A stretch of 64,000 nucleotides of DNA from CAIWHR01 sp963781285 (GCA_963781285.1 CAWAFI010000008.1:124001-188000); one strand, 5' to 3'; shown: positions 34,109 through 44,973, numbered from the stretch's first letter. The notes: generated by a model from the sequence alone, not told the origin. Translations and numbers: made by a program.

Positions 34109-35755
34109 TTACATCCCCGAGTAGTTCGGCCCGCCGCCGCCCTCGGGTGTGACCCACACGATGTTCTGCATCGGATCCTTGATGTCGCACGTCTTGCAGT
34201 GCACGCAGTTTTGCGCATTGATCTGCAGGCGCTGCCCGGAGCCGCTGTCCTCGTGCACGAACTCGTACACGCCGGCCGGACAATAGCGCGCTTCCGGACC
34301 CGCGTAGCGCGCGAGATTGACCGCGACAGGAACGGCCGGGTCCTTCAGCGTCAAATGCGACGGTTGGTTCTCTTCGTGGTTCGTGTTCGACAGGAACACC
34401 GACGACAGCTTGTCGAACGTGAGTTTCTGATCCGGTTTCGGGTACGCGATCGGTGTGCAATCGGCCGCGGGCTTGAGCTTCGCGTGATCAGGTGCTTTGC
34501 GGTGCAGCGTCCATGGCGGCTTGCCGCGGAAGACGAGCTGATCGATGCCCCACAGCACCGCGCCGACGATGAGTCCTTTGTCGAGATATGGCTTGAAGTT
34601 GCGCGCGCGGTGGAGCTCGTCGTGGAGCCAGCTTGATTCGAAGGCGGTCGGATAGGCTGTCAGCAGGTCATGCGCGCGCCCGGCAGCCACGGCATCGAAG
34701 GCGGCGTCGCCGGCCAGCATGCCGGACTTGATCGCCGCGTGCGAGCCCTTGATGCGCGGCGCGTTGAGGAATCCAGCGTCGCAACCAACGAGGGCGCCGC
34801 CGGGAAACACGAGCTTCGGCAGCGACTGCAGGCCGCTGGCATTGATCGCGCGGGCGCCATACCCGATGCGCTTGCCGTCCTCGAGGAACGTGCGCAGCAG
34901 CGGGTGCGTCTTGTAGCGCTGGAACTCCTCGAACGGTTCGAGGTAGGGGTTGGTGTAACCGAGACCGACCACCAGCCCGAGCGATACCTGGTTGCCTTCG
35001 AAGTGATACATGAAGCCGCCGCCGTAGGTGGCGTTGTCGAGAGGCCAACCGGCGCTGTGTAGCACCAGCCCCGGCACATGCTTCGTGGGGTCGACCTCCC
35101 AGAGTTCCTTAATGCCGAGGCCCCACGTCTGCGGATCGCGGCCTTCGTCGAGCCGATACCGCGCGATCACCTGCTTGCCGAGATGGCCGCGGGCCCCTTC
35201 GGCGCACAACGTATATTTGCCGATCAGCTCGACGCCGGGCTGGAAGTTGGCGGTGGGCTGGTCGTCCTTGCCGACCCCCATGTTGCCGGTCGCCACACCG
35301 CGAACCGCGCCGCGCTCGTCGTACAGGACTTCCGCGGCCGGGAATCCGGCGAAGATCTCGACACCGAGTTCCTCGGCCTGCTTCCCGAGCCAGCGCACGA
35401 CGTTGGCCAGGCTGACGATGTAGTAGCCGTCGTTGATGAAGCAGTCGGGCAGCAGCCAGTGCGGGTTGAAATAGGCCTTCGTCTCGGTGAGGAGGTAGAA
35501 ACGATCCTCGCTCACCTGCGTATGAATTGGTGCGCCGCGCTCCTTCCAGTCCGGCAAGAGCTCGTCGAGCGCCCGCGGGTCCATCACGGCACCCGAGAGG
35601 ATGTGCGCACCGGGCTCCGAGCCCTTCTCCAGCACCACGACGCTGACGTCATTGCCGGCAGCGGCGGCGCGCTGCTTGATCCGGATCGCCGCCGCGAGGC
35701 CCGCCGGGCCGCCGCCGACGATAACGACGTCGTATTCCATCGCTTCGCGTTCCAT
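34109..35755 (-). CDS. Electron transfer flavoprotein-ubiquinone oxidoreductase
   Basis: A 548-residue ETF-QO (ETFDH type). The FAD motif is YDVVIVGGGPAGLAAAI near the N-terminus. GLGIKELWEV and YGGGFMYHFEGNQVSLGLVVGL are typical of the family. The C-terminal 4Fe-4S domain carries CPAGVYEF and NCVHCKTCDIKDPMQNI, supplying the four cluster cysteines. It is a monotopic membrane enzyme that oxidises reduced ETF and reduces ubiquinone. Start ATG 35755 follows AAGGA; ATG 35740 is an alternative. It is divergent from the EMO-like gene across 127 bp and shares function with it. Electron donor would be the EtfAB encoded at 6358-8045. Confidence 0.97.
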   Translation of the reverse strand: MEREAMEYDVVIVGGGPAGLAAAIRIKQRAAAAGNDVSVVVLEKGSEPGAHILSGAVMDPRALDELLPDWKERGAPIHTQVSEDRFYLLTETKAYFNPHWLLPDCFINDGYYIVSLANVVRWLGKQAEELGVEIFAGFPAAEVLYDERGAVRGVATGNMGVGKDDQPTANFQPGVELIGKYTLCAEGARGHLGKQVIARYRLDEGRDPQTWGLGIKELWEVDPTKHVPGLVLHSAGWPLDNATYGGGFMYHFEGNQVSLGLVVGLGYTNPYLEPFEEFQRYKTHPLLRTFLEDGKRIGYGARAINASGLQSLPKLVFPGGALVGCDAGFLNAPRIKGSHAAIKSGMLAGDAAFDAVAAGRAHDLLTAYPTAFESSWLHDELHRARNFKPYLDKGLIVGAVLWGIDQLVFRGKPPWTLHRKAPDHAKLKPAADCTPIAYPKPDQKLTFDKLSSVFLSNTNHEENQPSHLTLKDPAVPVAVNLARYAGPEARYCPAGVYEFVHEDSGSGQRLQINAQNCVHCKTCDIKDPMQNIVWVTPEGGGGPNYSGM

Positions 35756-35882
35756 ACGGGTTCCTTGGCGCAGGCCTGGCCGCCGTCGTGAAAAGTGTGC
35801 AATTGTATAATTCTTTTTGTGGCCGGCCGCCCCTCGATCATATGGGGTGCAAGCCGTGCGCGCGTCCAACCCGGAACCGCCG
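35756..35882. promoter_or_regulatory. AT-rich divergent promoter region
   Basis: The 127-bp gap between ETF-QO and the EMO-like gene contains an AT-rich island at about 35800-35820, unusual in this GC-rich DNA. It includes TATAAT on the plus strand (35806-35811) within AATTgtatAATT, a small inverted repeat that could also serve the minus-strand gene. No matching -35 box is clear. The arrangement would allow one regulator to control both ETF:quinone oxidoreductases. Confidence 0.5.
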
Positions 35883-37937
35883 ATGAGCCCCCTCGGTATC
35901 TCGCTGCTGATGACGGTCGCGTTCGCGGGCTTCTTCGGCTTCGCCTGGCGCAAGCTCGCGATCGTCGTCGCGTTGCAGCCCGAGGTTCGCTGGGATCACC
36001 CCGGAGCACGTCTCAAGCGCGTGTTCGTCCACGGGTTGCTGAAATCGCGCATGATCTTTGGCGACCTGAGGGCCGGGTTGATGCACTGCGTGATCTTCCT
36101 GGGCTTCGTCGCGTTGCTCGCGCGCAAGGTGGAGCTCATCGTCATCGGTTACCGGGAAAATTTCACCTACCCCGGACTCGCCGGCGGGCTGTTCGCGGGG
36201 GCGAAGGATTTCATCGAACTGGCTGTGTTGGCGGCGATCGGCTATGCGTTCTGGCGGCGGTTTGTGGTCAAGCCGGCGCGGCTCGAAGCGAACCGGGAGG
36301 CTGTGCTCATCCTCCTGCTGATCGCGGCGATCATGGTCACCGACCTGCTGTTCGACGGCTTTCGCTTCGCGTTGCTGGCCGGTGCGGATCCCGCGATCGG
36401 GCATGAGCGTGACTTCGCGGTTGTTGGTCGAGCGCTGGCCTCCGCGCTTGTCGGGTGGAGCGAGGGTGCATTGCGCATTGGGTACCACGCATCGTACTGG
36501 CTGCAGATGCTGACCGTGTTTGGTTTTCTGGTGCTGCTGCCGCTGGGCGAGCATTTCCATATTGTCACCGGCGTCCCGGGCCTCTTCTTCGCCAAGCCGG
36601 GGCCATTGAACCGCGTGCCTGCGGTAGACCTCGAGCGTGTAATGAACGCCGCGGACGGCGAGGAGATGAAAGTCGGCGTGCGCACGGCTCGCGACCTCGT
36701 CTGGAAGGACGCTTTCGATGCCTTCACCTGCACGGAATGCGGACGTTGCAAGGAGGCGTGTCCGACGTTCCTGACCGGTAAGCCGCTCGCGTTGAAATGG
36801 GTGTACGACAGCGTCAAGCGGCACCTCGTCCAGCAGCGCGAGGCGATCATCGGCGGGCCGCCGCCGGAAGGTATCGAGGATCCGCTGCCGACACTGGTCG
36901 GCGACGTGATCAGCGAAGACACGCTGTGGGCGTGCACGACCTGCGGCTACTGCGAGGTGGCGTGCCCGATCGAGCTCGAGCATCTCGGCAAGTTCTACCG
37001 GATGCGCCAGCACCAGGTGATGATGGAAGGCGCGTTCCCGCACGAGCTGAAGGCTGTTTTCGAAGCGTACGAGTCGCAGAGCAACCCGTGGGGAATGCCT
37101 GCTGCCACGCGCGGCGACTGGGCGAAGGATCTGGGCGTCCTCGAGGTCGAAAGCGCCGAGCAGGTGAAGGACCTCGACTGGCTGTTCTACGTCGGTTCCG
37201 CCGAATCGTTCGACGTCCGCGGCCAGAAGGTCGCGAAGGCATTCGCGCGGATTCTGCAGCGCGCGGGCGTGCGCTTCGGCATTCTCGGCGGCGCCGAGAC
37301 CTCCACCGGCGAATGCGTGCGCCGCGCGGGCAACGAGATGCTGTTCCAGCAGCTCGCGACGGCGCTGACGGCGACGCTCAACGGGCTCGGCGTCACGCGC
37401 ATCGTCACCTGCGACCCGCACGCGTTCAATACGCTGAAGAACGAGTACCCGGCATTCGGCGGCCAGTGGGAAGTGCTGCACCATACGCAACTGATCGCGC
37501 GGCTCGTCGCCGAGGGACGGATCCGGCTCGATCCGACGTTCGAGCGCGTGATCTATCATGAGCCCTGCTATCTCGGTCGCCACAACGGCGAGTTCGAGGC
37601 GCCGCGGGCGTTGCTGCGCCTGCTTTCCCGGGACGAGCCGCTGGAATTCGAGCTCAATCGCGAGAAGGCGATGTGCTGCGGCGCCGGTGGGGCCCGGATG
37701 TGGATGGAGGAATCGATCGGAACCCGGATCAACGAGACGCGGGTGCGGCAGGCGCTTCCGCGTTCCCCGCAAGTCATTGCGACCGCATGCCCGTATTGCG
37801 CCGTGATGATGGCGGATGGGATTTCGGCACTCGGCAAGCTTGACGCGATCGCATCGCGTGACATCGCCGAGCTGGTGGCCGAGGCGATGGAACGCGCACC
37901 GGCGCCCGCAGTTGCGAACGCGCGGCGGCAGCCGTAA
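35883..37937 (+). CDS. Membrane FeS oxidoreductase, EMO-like (EtfAB:quinone oxidoreductase)
   Basis: A 684-residue fusion. Residues 1-250 hold about six membrane segments resembling a NarI/nitrate reductase gamma-type haem b subunit. Then come two ferredoxin motifs, CTECGRCKEACP and CTTCGYCEVACP, and two CCG-type domains; the second has the complete set in YHEPCYLGRHN, AMCCGAGGARMW and ATACPYCAVMM. In the first CCG domain the usual cysteines are largely replaced (ILGGAETSTGECVRR). The architecture matches the DUF224 membrane oxidoreductases proposed to link EtfAB to menaquinone in syntrophic bacteria. ATG 35883 is chosen since the membrane part begins there. It leads a run of genes for acyl-CoA/ketone metabolism. 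Confidence 0.88.
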   Translation: MSPLGISLLMTVAFAGFFGFAWRKLAIVVALQPEVRWDHPGARLKRVFVHGLLKSRMIFGDLRAGLMHCVIFLGFVALLARKVELIVIGYRENFTYPGLAGGLFAGAKDFIELAVLAAIGYAFWRRFVVKPARLEANREAVLILLLIAAIMVTDLLFDGFRFALLAGADPAIGHERDFAVVGRALASALVGWSEGALRIGYHASYWLQMLTVFGFLVLLPLGEHFHIVTGVPGLFFAKPGPLNRVPAVDLERVMNAADGEEMKVGVRTARDLVWKDAFDAFTCTECGRCKEACPTFLTGKPLALKWVYDSVKRHLVQQREAIIGGPPPEGIEDPLPTLVGDVISEDTLWACTTCGYCEVACPIELEHLGKFYRMRQHQVMMEGAFPHELKAVFEAYESQSNPWGMPAATRGDWAKDLGVLEVESAEQVKDLDWLFYVGSAESFDVRGQKVAKAFARILQRAGVRFGILGGAETSTGECVRRAGNEMLFQQLATALTATLNGLGVTRIVTCDPHAFNTLKNEYPAFGGQWEVLHHTQLIARLVAEGRIRLDPTFERVIYHEPCYLGRHNGEFEAPRALLRLLSRDEPLEFELNREKAMCCGAGGARMWMEESIGTRINETRVRQALPRSPQVIATACPYCAVMMADGISALGKLDAIASRDIAELVAEAMERAPAPAVANARRQP

Positions 37938-37953
37938 GCGTGGGGGCACACCA

Positions 37954-38391
37954 ATGACCTCAAGACCCAGAATGCTGGTCCACACGTCGCACCAGGCGAT
38001 TCGCTGGGGCGACATGGACCGGCTCGGCCATGTCAACAACACCGTGTACTTCCGCTACATGGAGCAGGCGCGCATCGAGTGGGTCTGCGCCCTGCACCCG
38101 GACGGCCACGCCCACCGCGGGACGGGGCCGGTCATCGTCAATGCGACCTGCACGTTTCAAGTGCCGCTCGTCTATCCCGGAACCGTCGAGGTGCGGATGT
38201 ACCTCGGCGATCCGGGCCGCACGAGCGTGGGGAGCTTCTACGAAGTCTGGATGCGCGGGACGAAGCACGCAGAGGGCGCCGCGAAGATCGTCTGGATCGA
38301 TCTTGCGAGCGGCCGCTCCGTGCCGCTGCCGGAAGCCGTTGCGGTGCCGTTGCGCGCACTCGAGGATGGCAGGACGGCCGTGGCCGGCTGA
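37954..38391 (+). CDS. Acyl-CoA thioesterase, hotdog fold (4HBT type)
   Basis: A 145-residue single hotdog domain. RWGDMDRLGHVNNTVYFRYMEQARIEW contains the catalytic Asp and the H-V-N-N pattern of the 4-hydroxybenzoyl-CoA thioesterase/YbgC branch. It hydrolyses an acyl-CoA to the free acid and CoA; the acyl group cannot be told from sequence. Start ATG 37954 has a G-rich site before it and lies 16 bp after the EMO-like gene, so they are probably cotranscribed. Confidence 0.9.
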   Translation: MTSRPRMLVHTSHQAIRWGDMDRLGHVNNTVYFRYMEQARIEWVCALHPDGHAHRGTGPVIVNATCTFQVPLVYPGTVEVRMYLGDPGRTSVGSFYEVWMRGTKHAEGAAKIVWIDLASGRSVPLPEAVAVPLRALEDGRTAVAG

Positions 38392-38426
38392 CGCCGGGCG
38401 CGGCACGCAAGGAGCTATCCGGGACC

Positions 38427-40415
<1,989 letters not shown>

Positions 40416-40465
40416 CCATACTCGAGCGAGGTCATTGAAATGAACACGCATCCGGGATTGCTTCC

Positions 40466-41011
40466 GTGCTGATCGACGCGCTCCGCTCGGTCCTCCTCGT
40501 GATCGACATGCAGGAGAAGGTGCTGCCGGCGATCCACGACTGCGAGCGGCTGATCGCCAACGTCATGTGGCTTATCCGGGCCGCGCAGAAGGTCGGTGTT
40601 CCGGTCGCGGCGTCCGAGCACTATCCGAAGGGCCTCGGACACACGGCGAAGGCGATCCGCACGCTGCTTCCGGAAGGGGCGATCGGGGCCAAGAATCACT
40701 TTTCGGGCGTGGCTGCGCAATGCCTGTCGCGACTGCCGGGCGCCGATCGACCGCAGGTCGTCGTGATTGGCGTCGAAGCGCACGTCTGCCTGCTGCAGAC
40801 CGCACTCGAGCTGATCGAGGAGGGGAAGGAGGTGTACGTGGTGGCCGATTGCGCGGGCTCGCGCCGCGAATTCGACCGCGACCTGGCGTTCGCGCGCATG
40901 CGTCAGGAGGGTGCGCGCATCGTCTCGCGTGAAATGGTCGTATTCGAGTGGCTCGCCGAAGCCGGCACGCCGCTGTTCGACGAGGTCAGCAAGGAGTTTC
41001 TCCGCGCATGA
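40466..41011 (+). CDS. Isochorismatase-fold hydrolase
   Basis: A 181-residue cysteine hydrolase. The catalytic triad is seen as D14 (VIDMQEKV), K76 (GAKNHFSG) and C108 (GVEAHVCLLQ); the cis-peptide GVEAH precedes the Cys. The family covers isochorismatase, nicotinamidase and other amidases; this short form resembles the YcaC/hydrolase group of unknown substrate. The start is GTG 40466, with no clear ribosome site; the nearby ATG at 40440 is out of frame. Its stop overlaps the next gene (ATGA). Confidence 0.87.
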   Translation: MLIDALRSVLLVIDMQEKVLPAIHDCERLIANVMWLIRAAQKVGVPVAASEHYPKGLGHTAKAIRTLLPEGAIGAKNHFSGVAAQCLSRLPGADRPQVVVIGVEAHVCLLQTALELIEEGKEVYVVADCAGSRREFDRDLAFARMRQEGARIVSREMVVFEWLAEAGTPLFDEVSKEFLRA

Positions 41012-41970
41012 ATTTCATCGCCGTCCTCGCCGCGCTGGGTCTTGAACAGTGGCGCGCCTTCCACTGGCGCGCGGCGCTGGAGCGCGCGTTCGTCGTCTAC
41101 ATCCGACGCATCGAGGAGAAATTGAACGGTGGCGCCGCGAGGCAGGGCGCCATCGCCGCGATCGCCGTGCTGGCACCACCGGTGCTAGTTGCGATGGGCG
41201 TGTTCTTCCTGCTCGAGGCGATGAACCCGTTGCTCGGCCTTGCGTGGAACATCGCCGTCCTCTACCTGCTAATGGGCTTTCGCCGTTTCAGCCATGCGTT
41301 CTCGGGCGTCGCCGCAGCACTGAAGGCTGGCGATATCACTGGGGCGCGCCGCTCGCTCGCAGGCTGGCGCGGCGAGGCGAGCGCGGATCTTTCGAGCGGC
41401 GAGGTGGCGAAGCTCGCGATCGAGCGCGGCCTTACCGACTCCTATCGACAAGTGTTCGCGGCGCTGTTCTGGTTCACCGCATTGCCGGGCCCGACAGGCG
41501 CCGTACTGTACCGGGCCGTCTCCCTGCTCGCCGACGAGTGGCGCAGCGACGCGCGGGGCAGCGAAGTGACGCCGATCGCGCGCGCCCGCGAAGCCTTCGG
41601 CGCGCCGGCGCGCCGTCTCCTGTGGCTGCTCGACTGGGTGCCGGTACGATTGACTGCGCTGTCGTTCGCGATCGTCGGCGATTTCGAGGATGCCGTCTAT
41701 TGCTGGCGCACGCAGGCGAAGGGCTGGGTGACGCAGGAAGGTGGCGAGCACGCCGGCATCGTGCTCGCGAGTGGTGGCGGCGCGTTGGGTGTCGTGCTCG
41801 GCGGCGCGCTGCCCGTGCCCGGCGGCGAGCCCGAATATCGGCCCGATCTCGGCATCGGCGACGATGCCGACGCCGACCTGTTGCCCAGCGCAGTTGGCCT
41901 CGTGTGGCGCGCGTTGATCCTCTGGCTGCTGCTGATCCTGCTGTTGACGCTCGCCTACTGGGCACCCTGA
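41008..41970 (+). CDS. CobD/CbiB-like membrane protein
   Basis: A 320-residue membrane protein with the CobD/CbiB-like core: segments about 45-95, an AIERGLTDSYRQVFAALFWFTALPGPTGAVLYRAVSLLADEW stretch like the FWxxxxGPxGAxxYR region of CobD, and a C-terminal hydrophobic segment (about 298-318). True CobD attaches aminopropanol to cobyric acid. No other cobalamin gene is present, and in many betaproteobacteria such a paralogue sits beside rsgA and orn with no known role, so cobalamin synthesis should not be assumed. The start overlaps the hydrolase stop. Confidence 0.8.
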   Translation: MNFIAVLAALGLEQWRAFHWRAALERAFVVYIRRIEEKLNGGAARQGAIAAIAVLAPPVLVAMGVFFLLEAMNPLLGLAWNIAVLYLLMGFRRFSHAFSGVAAALKAGDITGARRSLAGWRGEASADLSSGEVAKLAIERGLTDSYRQVFAALFWFTALPGPTGAVLYRAVSLLADEWRSDARGSEVTPIARAREAFGAPARRLLWLLDWVPVRLTALSFAIVGDFEDAVYCWRTQAKGWVTQEGGEHAGIVLASGGGALGVVLGGALPVPGGEPEYRPDLGIGDDADADLLPSAVGLVWRALILWLLLILLLTLAYWAP

Positions 41971-42011
41971 GGTTCTGTGACACGCTGCGCCTTGGCGCGA
42001 TCCGGCGTGGA

Positions 42012-42947
42012 TCAGCGTCCGGGCGCGCGCACGGCGAGACTCGCTGCCATGAGTTCGTGCAGCAGCGCAAGGCGGTGTGGCGCAACGCGGCCCGCTTCGA
42101 CCGCCGACAACACCGCACACCCCGGCTCGCGATCGTGGCGGCAGTCGCGAAACCGACATTGGTCGAGGAATGGCCGCAAGTCCACGAACGCGTGCGCGAT
42201 GGCATCGGGATCAAGATGTGCGAGCCCGAAGACCTTCAGCCCGGGAGAATCGACGATCCAGCCGTCGCGGTCTCCCGGCAACGCATGGAGCGTCGAATGC
42301 GACGTCGTGTGGCGGCCGGTCGCGAGGGCAGCGGAAACCTCGGCCGTCTTCGCGGCCGCGTGCGGCGCGACCGCATTGAGGAGCGTCGACTTCCCCATCC
42401 CGGACTGGCCGATCAGCACGGTGCGCTGGCCCGCGAGCCACGGTTCGAGCGGCGAGACATCGCGCTTCGCCGAAAGTGATACGACCGGATAACCCAGCCT
42501 CCGGTAGGGTTCGATGCGCGCCAGCAGCGCATCGAAGCCCGGCAGGTCGGACTTGTTCGCGGCGACGACGAAGCGGGTTCGTTCGGCTTCCGCGGCAACG
42601 GACCACCGGTCGACCAATTCGAGGTCGAGCGCGAGGCCCGGCGCCACGACGCCGACGACCTGCGTCACGTTGGCCGCGAGCAGTTTCTCCTTGTACGCAT
42701 CGGAGCGATAGAAGAGCGTTGTGCGGGGAAGCACGGCTTCAATCGCGCCGCCGTCCCCGTCGCGGGCCACGCGCACCCGGTCGCCGCAGGCCAGTGTCGC
42801 GCTACGCCCCTTCAGCACGCATTCGACGGTTTCACCGCTGTCCTGCCGCACCATGAAGTGGCGGCGGTGACTCGAGACGACGAGCCCCTCGTGCAAGGCG
42901 TCCGCCCCTGCGGCGGCGCGAGGTCCGCCGCGGGCCGTACGAGTCAC
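42012..42947 (-). CDS. rsgA: Ribosome small subunit-dependent GTPase A
   Basis: A 311-residue circularly permuted GTPase. An N-terminal OB fold (about 20-85) is followed by G4 AANKSD, then G1 GQSGMGKSTLLN, G2 RHTTSHSTL and G3 DSPG in that permuted order. The C-terminal zinc finger is CRFRDCRHDREPGC (CX4CXHX5C). It acts late in 30S subunit maturation. The start is GTG 42947, overlapping the phhB stop (GTGA). It is convergent with the CobD-like gene 41 bp away. Confidence 0.96.
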   Translation of the reverse strand: MTRTARGGPRAAAGADALHEGLVVSSHRRHFMVRQDSGETVECVLKGRSATLACGDRVRVARDGDGGAIEAVLPRTTLFYRSDAYKEKLLAANVTQVVGVVAPGLALDLELVDRWSVAAEAERTRFVVAANKSDLPGFDALLARIEPYRRLGYPVVSLSAKRDVSPLEPWLAGQRTVLIGQSGMGKSTLLNAVAPHAAAKTAEVSAALATGRHTTSHSTLHALPGDRDGWIVDSPGLKVFGLAHLDPDAIAHAFVDLRPFLDQCRFRDCRHDREPGCAVLSAVEAGRVAPHRLALLHELMAASLAVRAPGR

Positions 42948-43291
42948 TTGAACGCGCTCTCCACTCTGGCCGCGCAGATCAGATCATTCAGCGTGACGCC
43001 ACCCGCACTGTGCGTCGAGTACGCGACCGTGCAGCGATTGTAGTGCACGGCGAGATCCGGATGATGGTCCTCGCGATGGGCGATGAACGCGAGCGCGTTC
43101 ACGAAAGCGATCGTCTCGTAGTAATTGGCGAAGTCGAAGGCCTTCTCGATCCGATTCTCTACGTGCGCCCAGCCGGGCAGCGCGGCGAGTCGTTCGCGCA
43201 ATTCGGCGTCGGTAAGGCGCGGCGCGCCGGGCCGACAATGCAGTACGGCCTGCACCTGCAGCGTCGAGCGAGTGCCCCCGGCGTCGGTCAT
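42944..43291 (-). CDS. Pterin-4a-carbinolamine dehydratase
   Basis: A 115-residue PhhB/PCD protein. The active-site pattern is intact: HREDHHPDLAVHYNRCTVAYSTHSAGGVTLND, including HHP, the aromatic Tyr, the second His and the final Asp. It dehydrates 4a-hydroxytetrahydrobiopterin, recycling the cofactor of aromatic amino acid hydroxylases; some members also act as transcription co-factors. No hydroxylase gene is nearby. Both ends overlap neighbours (cytochrome c upstream, rsgA downstream), so the three are one unit. Confidence 0.94.
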   Translation of the reverse strand: MTDAGGTRSTLQVQAVLHCRPGAPRLTDAELRERLAALPGWAHVENRIEKAFDFANYYETIAFVNALAFIAHREDHHPDLAVHYNRCTVAYSTHSAGGVTLNDLICAARVESAFK

Positions 43292-43617
43292 GGCTTGAAC
43301 TTGTAGAACTCGAGGTTGAGGTATGCGGCGATGTGCTCCTCCTCCTCGGGAAAGTAATTCTTGCGGAGATTGGTGTTGCACGCCTGCACCTGCGCGAGCA
43401 GCTTGGCCGGCGTGTTGATCCGGCGGTCGGCGCGGCGATACATCTCATCGGGGTCGCCGGCGAATTTCTGGGCGTGGCAGCCAACGCAATCGCGATCGAC
43501 CAGCAACTTCCCTGTCTTGGGGTCGCCGGCGGCGAACGGTGCGGGCTGAACCTGCGCCATGGCGGCGCCGGCGGCGGCGAGCGCTGCCGTCACGATGATG
43601 AAAGCGAGTCGCGGCAT
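43288..43617 (-). CDS. Periplasmic cytochrome c, single haem
   Basis: A 109-residue precursor: signal peptide about 1-22 (MPRLAFIIVTAALAAAGAAMA) and one haem-binding motif, CVGCH in DRDCVGCHAQKF. A Met ligand is probably in DEMYRR, otherwise the sixth ligand is unclear. NTNLRKNYFPEEEEHIAAYLN is the C-terminal helix typical of this small cytochrome type. ATG 43617 has a strong AAGGAGG. Its stop overlaps the phhB start (ATGA). It should carry electrons in the periplasm; the partner is unknown. Confidence 0.9.
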   Translation of the reverse strand: MPRLAFIIVTAALAAAGAAMAQVQPAPFAAGDPKTGKLLVDRDCVGCHAQKFAGDPDEMYRRADRRINTPAKLLAQVQACNTNLRKNYFPEEEEHIAAYLNLEFYKFKP

Positions 43618-43645
43618 GAGAGACCTCCTTCTCCAGGCCGACACA

Positions 43646-44896
43646 TCACGTCGTCCGCAGCCGCGCGATGCGCACGGCCGCAGGCGGATGCGAGTCGTAG
43701 AACGCCGAATGCAGCGGATCGGGCGTCAGCGTCGCCGCGTTGTCCTCGTAGAGCTTCACCAGCGCACGGACCATCGCCGCGGCGGACGCGTGCCGCGCGG
43801 CGAACGCATCGGCCTCGAACTCGTGCCGGCGTGAGTATAGCGACGCGAACGGCGCGAACACGAACGTGAATACCGGCAACGCGAGAAAGAACAGGATCAG
43901 CGCGACGCCGGGACGCTCCGGTGTGGCTGGTACGCCGAGCCCTTCGTAGAACCACGGCGACGCTGCGAGCCAGGCGAGCAGCGCCAGCAACGCGAGCGAA
44001 AAAGCCGCCGTCCACGCCATCCGCTTCATCACGTGCCGCAGGCGGAAATGGCCAAGCTCATGGGCGAGCACTGCTTCGACTTCGTCGGGCGCGAGGCGCG
44101 CCAGCAACGTGTCGAAGAACACGATCCGCTTGGCGCGGCCGAAGCCAGTGAAAAACGCGTTGCCGTGGCTCGACCGGCGCGAGCCGTCCATCACGTAGAG
44201 GCCGCGGTTCTCGAAGCCGCAGCGAGCGAGCAGCGCCTCGATCGCCGCGCGCGCCGGCCCCGCCGGCAGCGGCGAGAACCTGTTGAACAGCGGTGCGATG
44301 ACCGTCGGGTACAACGCCAGCAGGAGAAACTGGAAGCCGACCCACGCCACCCACGCCCAGAACCACCAGAGAGGGCCGGCGGTACGCATCAGCCATAGAA
44401 CGACCACTGCCAGCGGGGCACCGAGCGCCGCGCCAACGAGAATGCCCTTGACGACGTCGCTGAGCCACAGCGCGCGGGTCGTGCGATTGAAGCCGAACTT
44501 CGCCTCGATGCCGAACGTATGCAGGTACGAGAACGGCAGCCCGATCGCGCCGGTGACGGTCGCCATCGCAACAAGCAGTGTCAGGTCCTGCCACAACGGT
44601 CCGTAGGGTAGCGATCCGGTCCAAACGACGAGCGCGGCAATGCCGCCGCCGAAGGTGAGCGCGATCAGAACGGCAGTCTCGACCAGCGTTTCGGCAACGC
44701 CGAAGCGCGTGCGCGCGACCGTGTAGTCGGCAGCCTTCTGGTGTGCGGGCAAACCGATACGCTCCGCGAACGGGGACGGCACCGCATCGCGGTGAGCGGC
44801 AACGTGCGCCGCGTGTCGCCGCGCGAGCCACAGCCGCAGCGCAAGCGAGATTGCAAGCGCGACGGCGAAGACGGCAGTGAAGGCGGCGGCAGTCAC
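43646..44896 (-). CDS. M48 family (Ste24-type) membrane metalloprotease
   Basis: About 416 residues from GTG 44896, or 436 from an in-frame codon at 44956. Several membrane segments flank the zinc site HELGH (279-283 in the shorter form) in EVEAVLAHELGHFRLRH; the third ligand Glu is in RRHEFEADAFAARH. The N-terminal DUF-like region with FGFNRTT is typical of CAAX protease 1/Ste24 relatives. In bacteria the substrate is unclear, perhaps membrane protein quality control. GTG 44896 is preferred because family homology begins there (VTAAAFTAVFAV), but neither start has a clear ribosome site. Lies 28 bp upstream of the cytochrome c gene on the same strand and is divergent from orn. Confidence 0.9.
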   Translation of the reverse strand: MTAAAFTAVFAVALAISLALRLWLARRHAAHVAAHRDAVPSPFAERIGLPAHQKAADYTVARTRFGVAETLVETAVLIALTFGGGIAALVVWTGSLPYGPLWQDLTLLVAMATVTGAIGLPFSYLHTFGIEAKFGFNRTTRALWLSDVVKGILVGAALGAPLAVVVLWLMRTAGPLWWFWAWVAWVGFQFLLLALYPTVIAPLFNRFSPLPAGPARAAIEALLARCGFENRGLYVMDGSRRSSHGNAFFTGFGRAKRIVFFDTLLARLAPDEVEAVLAHELGHFRLRHVMKRMAWTAAFSLALLALLAWLAASPWFYEGLGVPATPERPGVALILFFLALPVFTFVFAPFASLYSRRHEFEADAFAARHASAAAMVRALVKLYEDNAATLTPDPLHSAFYDSHPPAAVRIARLRTT

Positions 44897-44973
44897 GTTC
44901 GGTTCGCGCGGCAGCCGGCGTTCGGCGTGCCCCGTTGTGCGAGAATAGGCGGTCAATTCTACGCGAAATCCCC

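Noticed and set aside
35838..38042. 734-codon frame antisense to the EMO-like gene
   Set aside because: No motif, low-complexity Arg/Gln/His content; opposite strand has complete FeS motifs.
44897..44956. Longer N-terminus for the M48 protease
   Set aside because: The extra 20 residues are basic, not family-like, and occupy the space needed for the promoters divergent to orn; the start remains uncertain.
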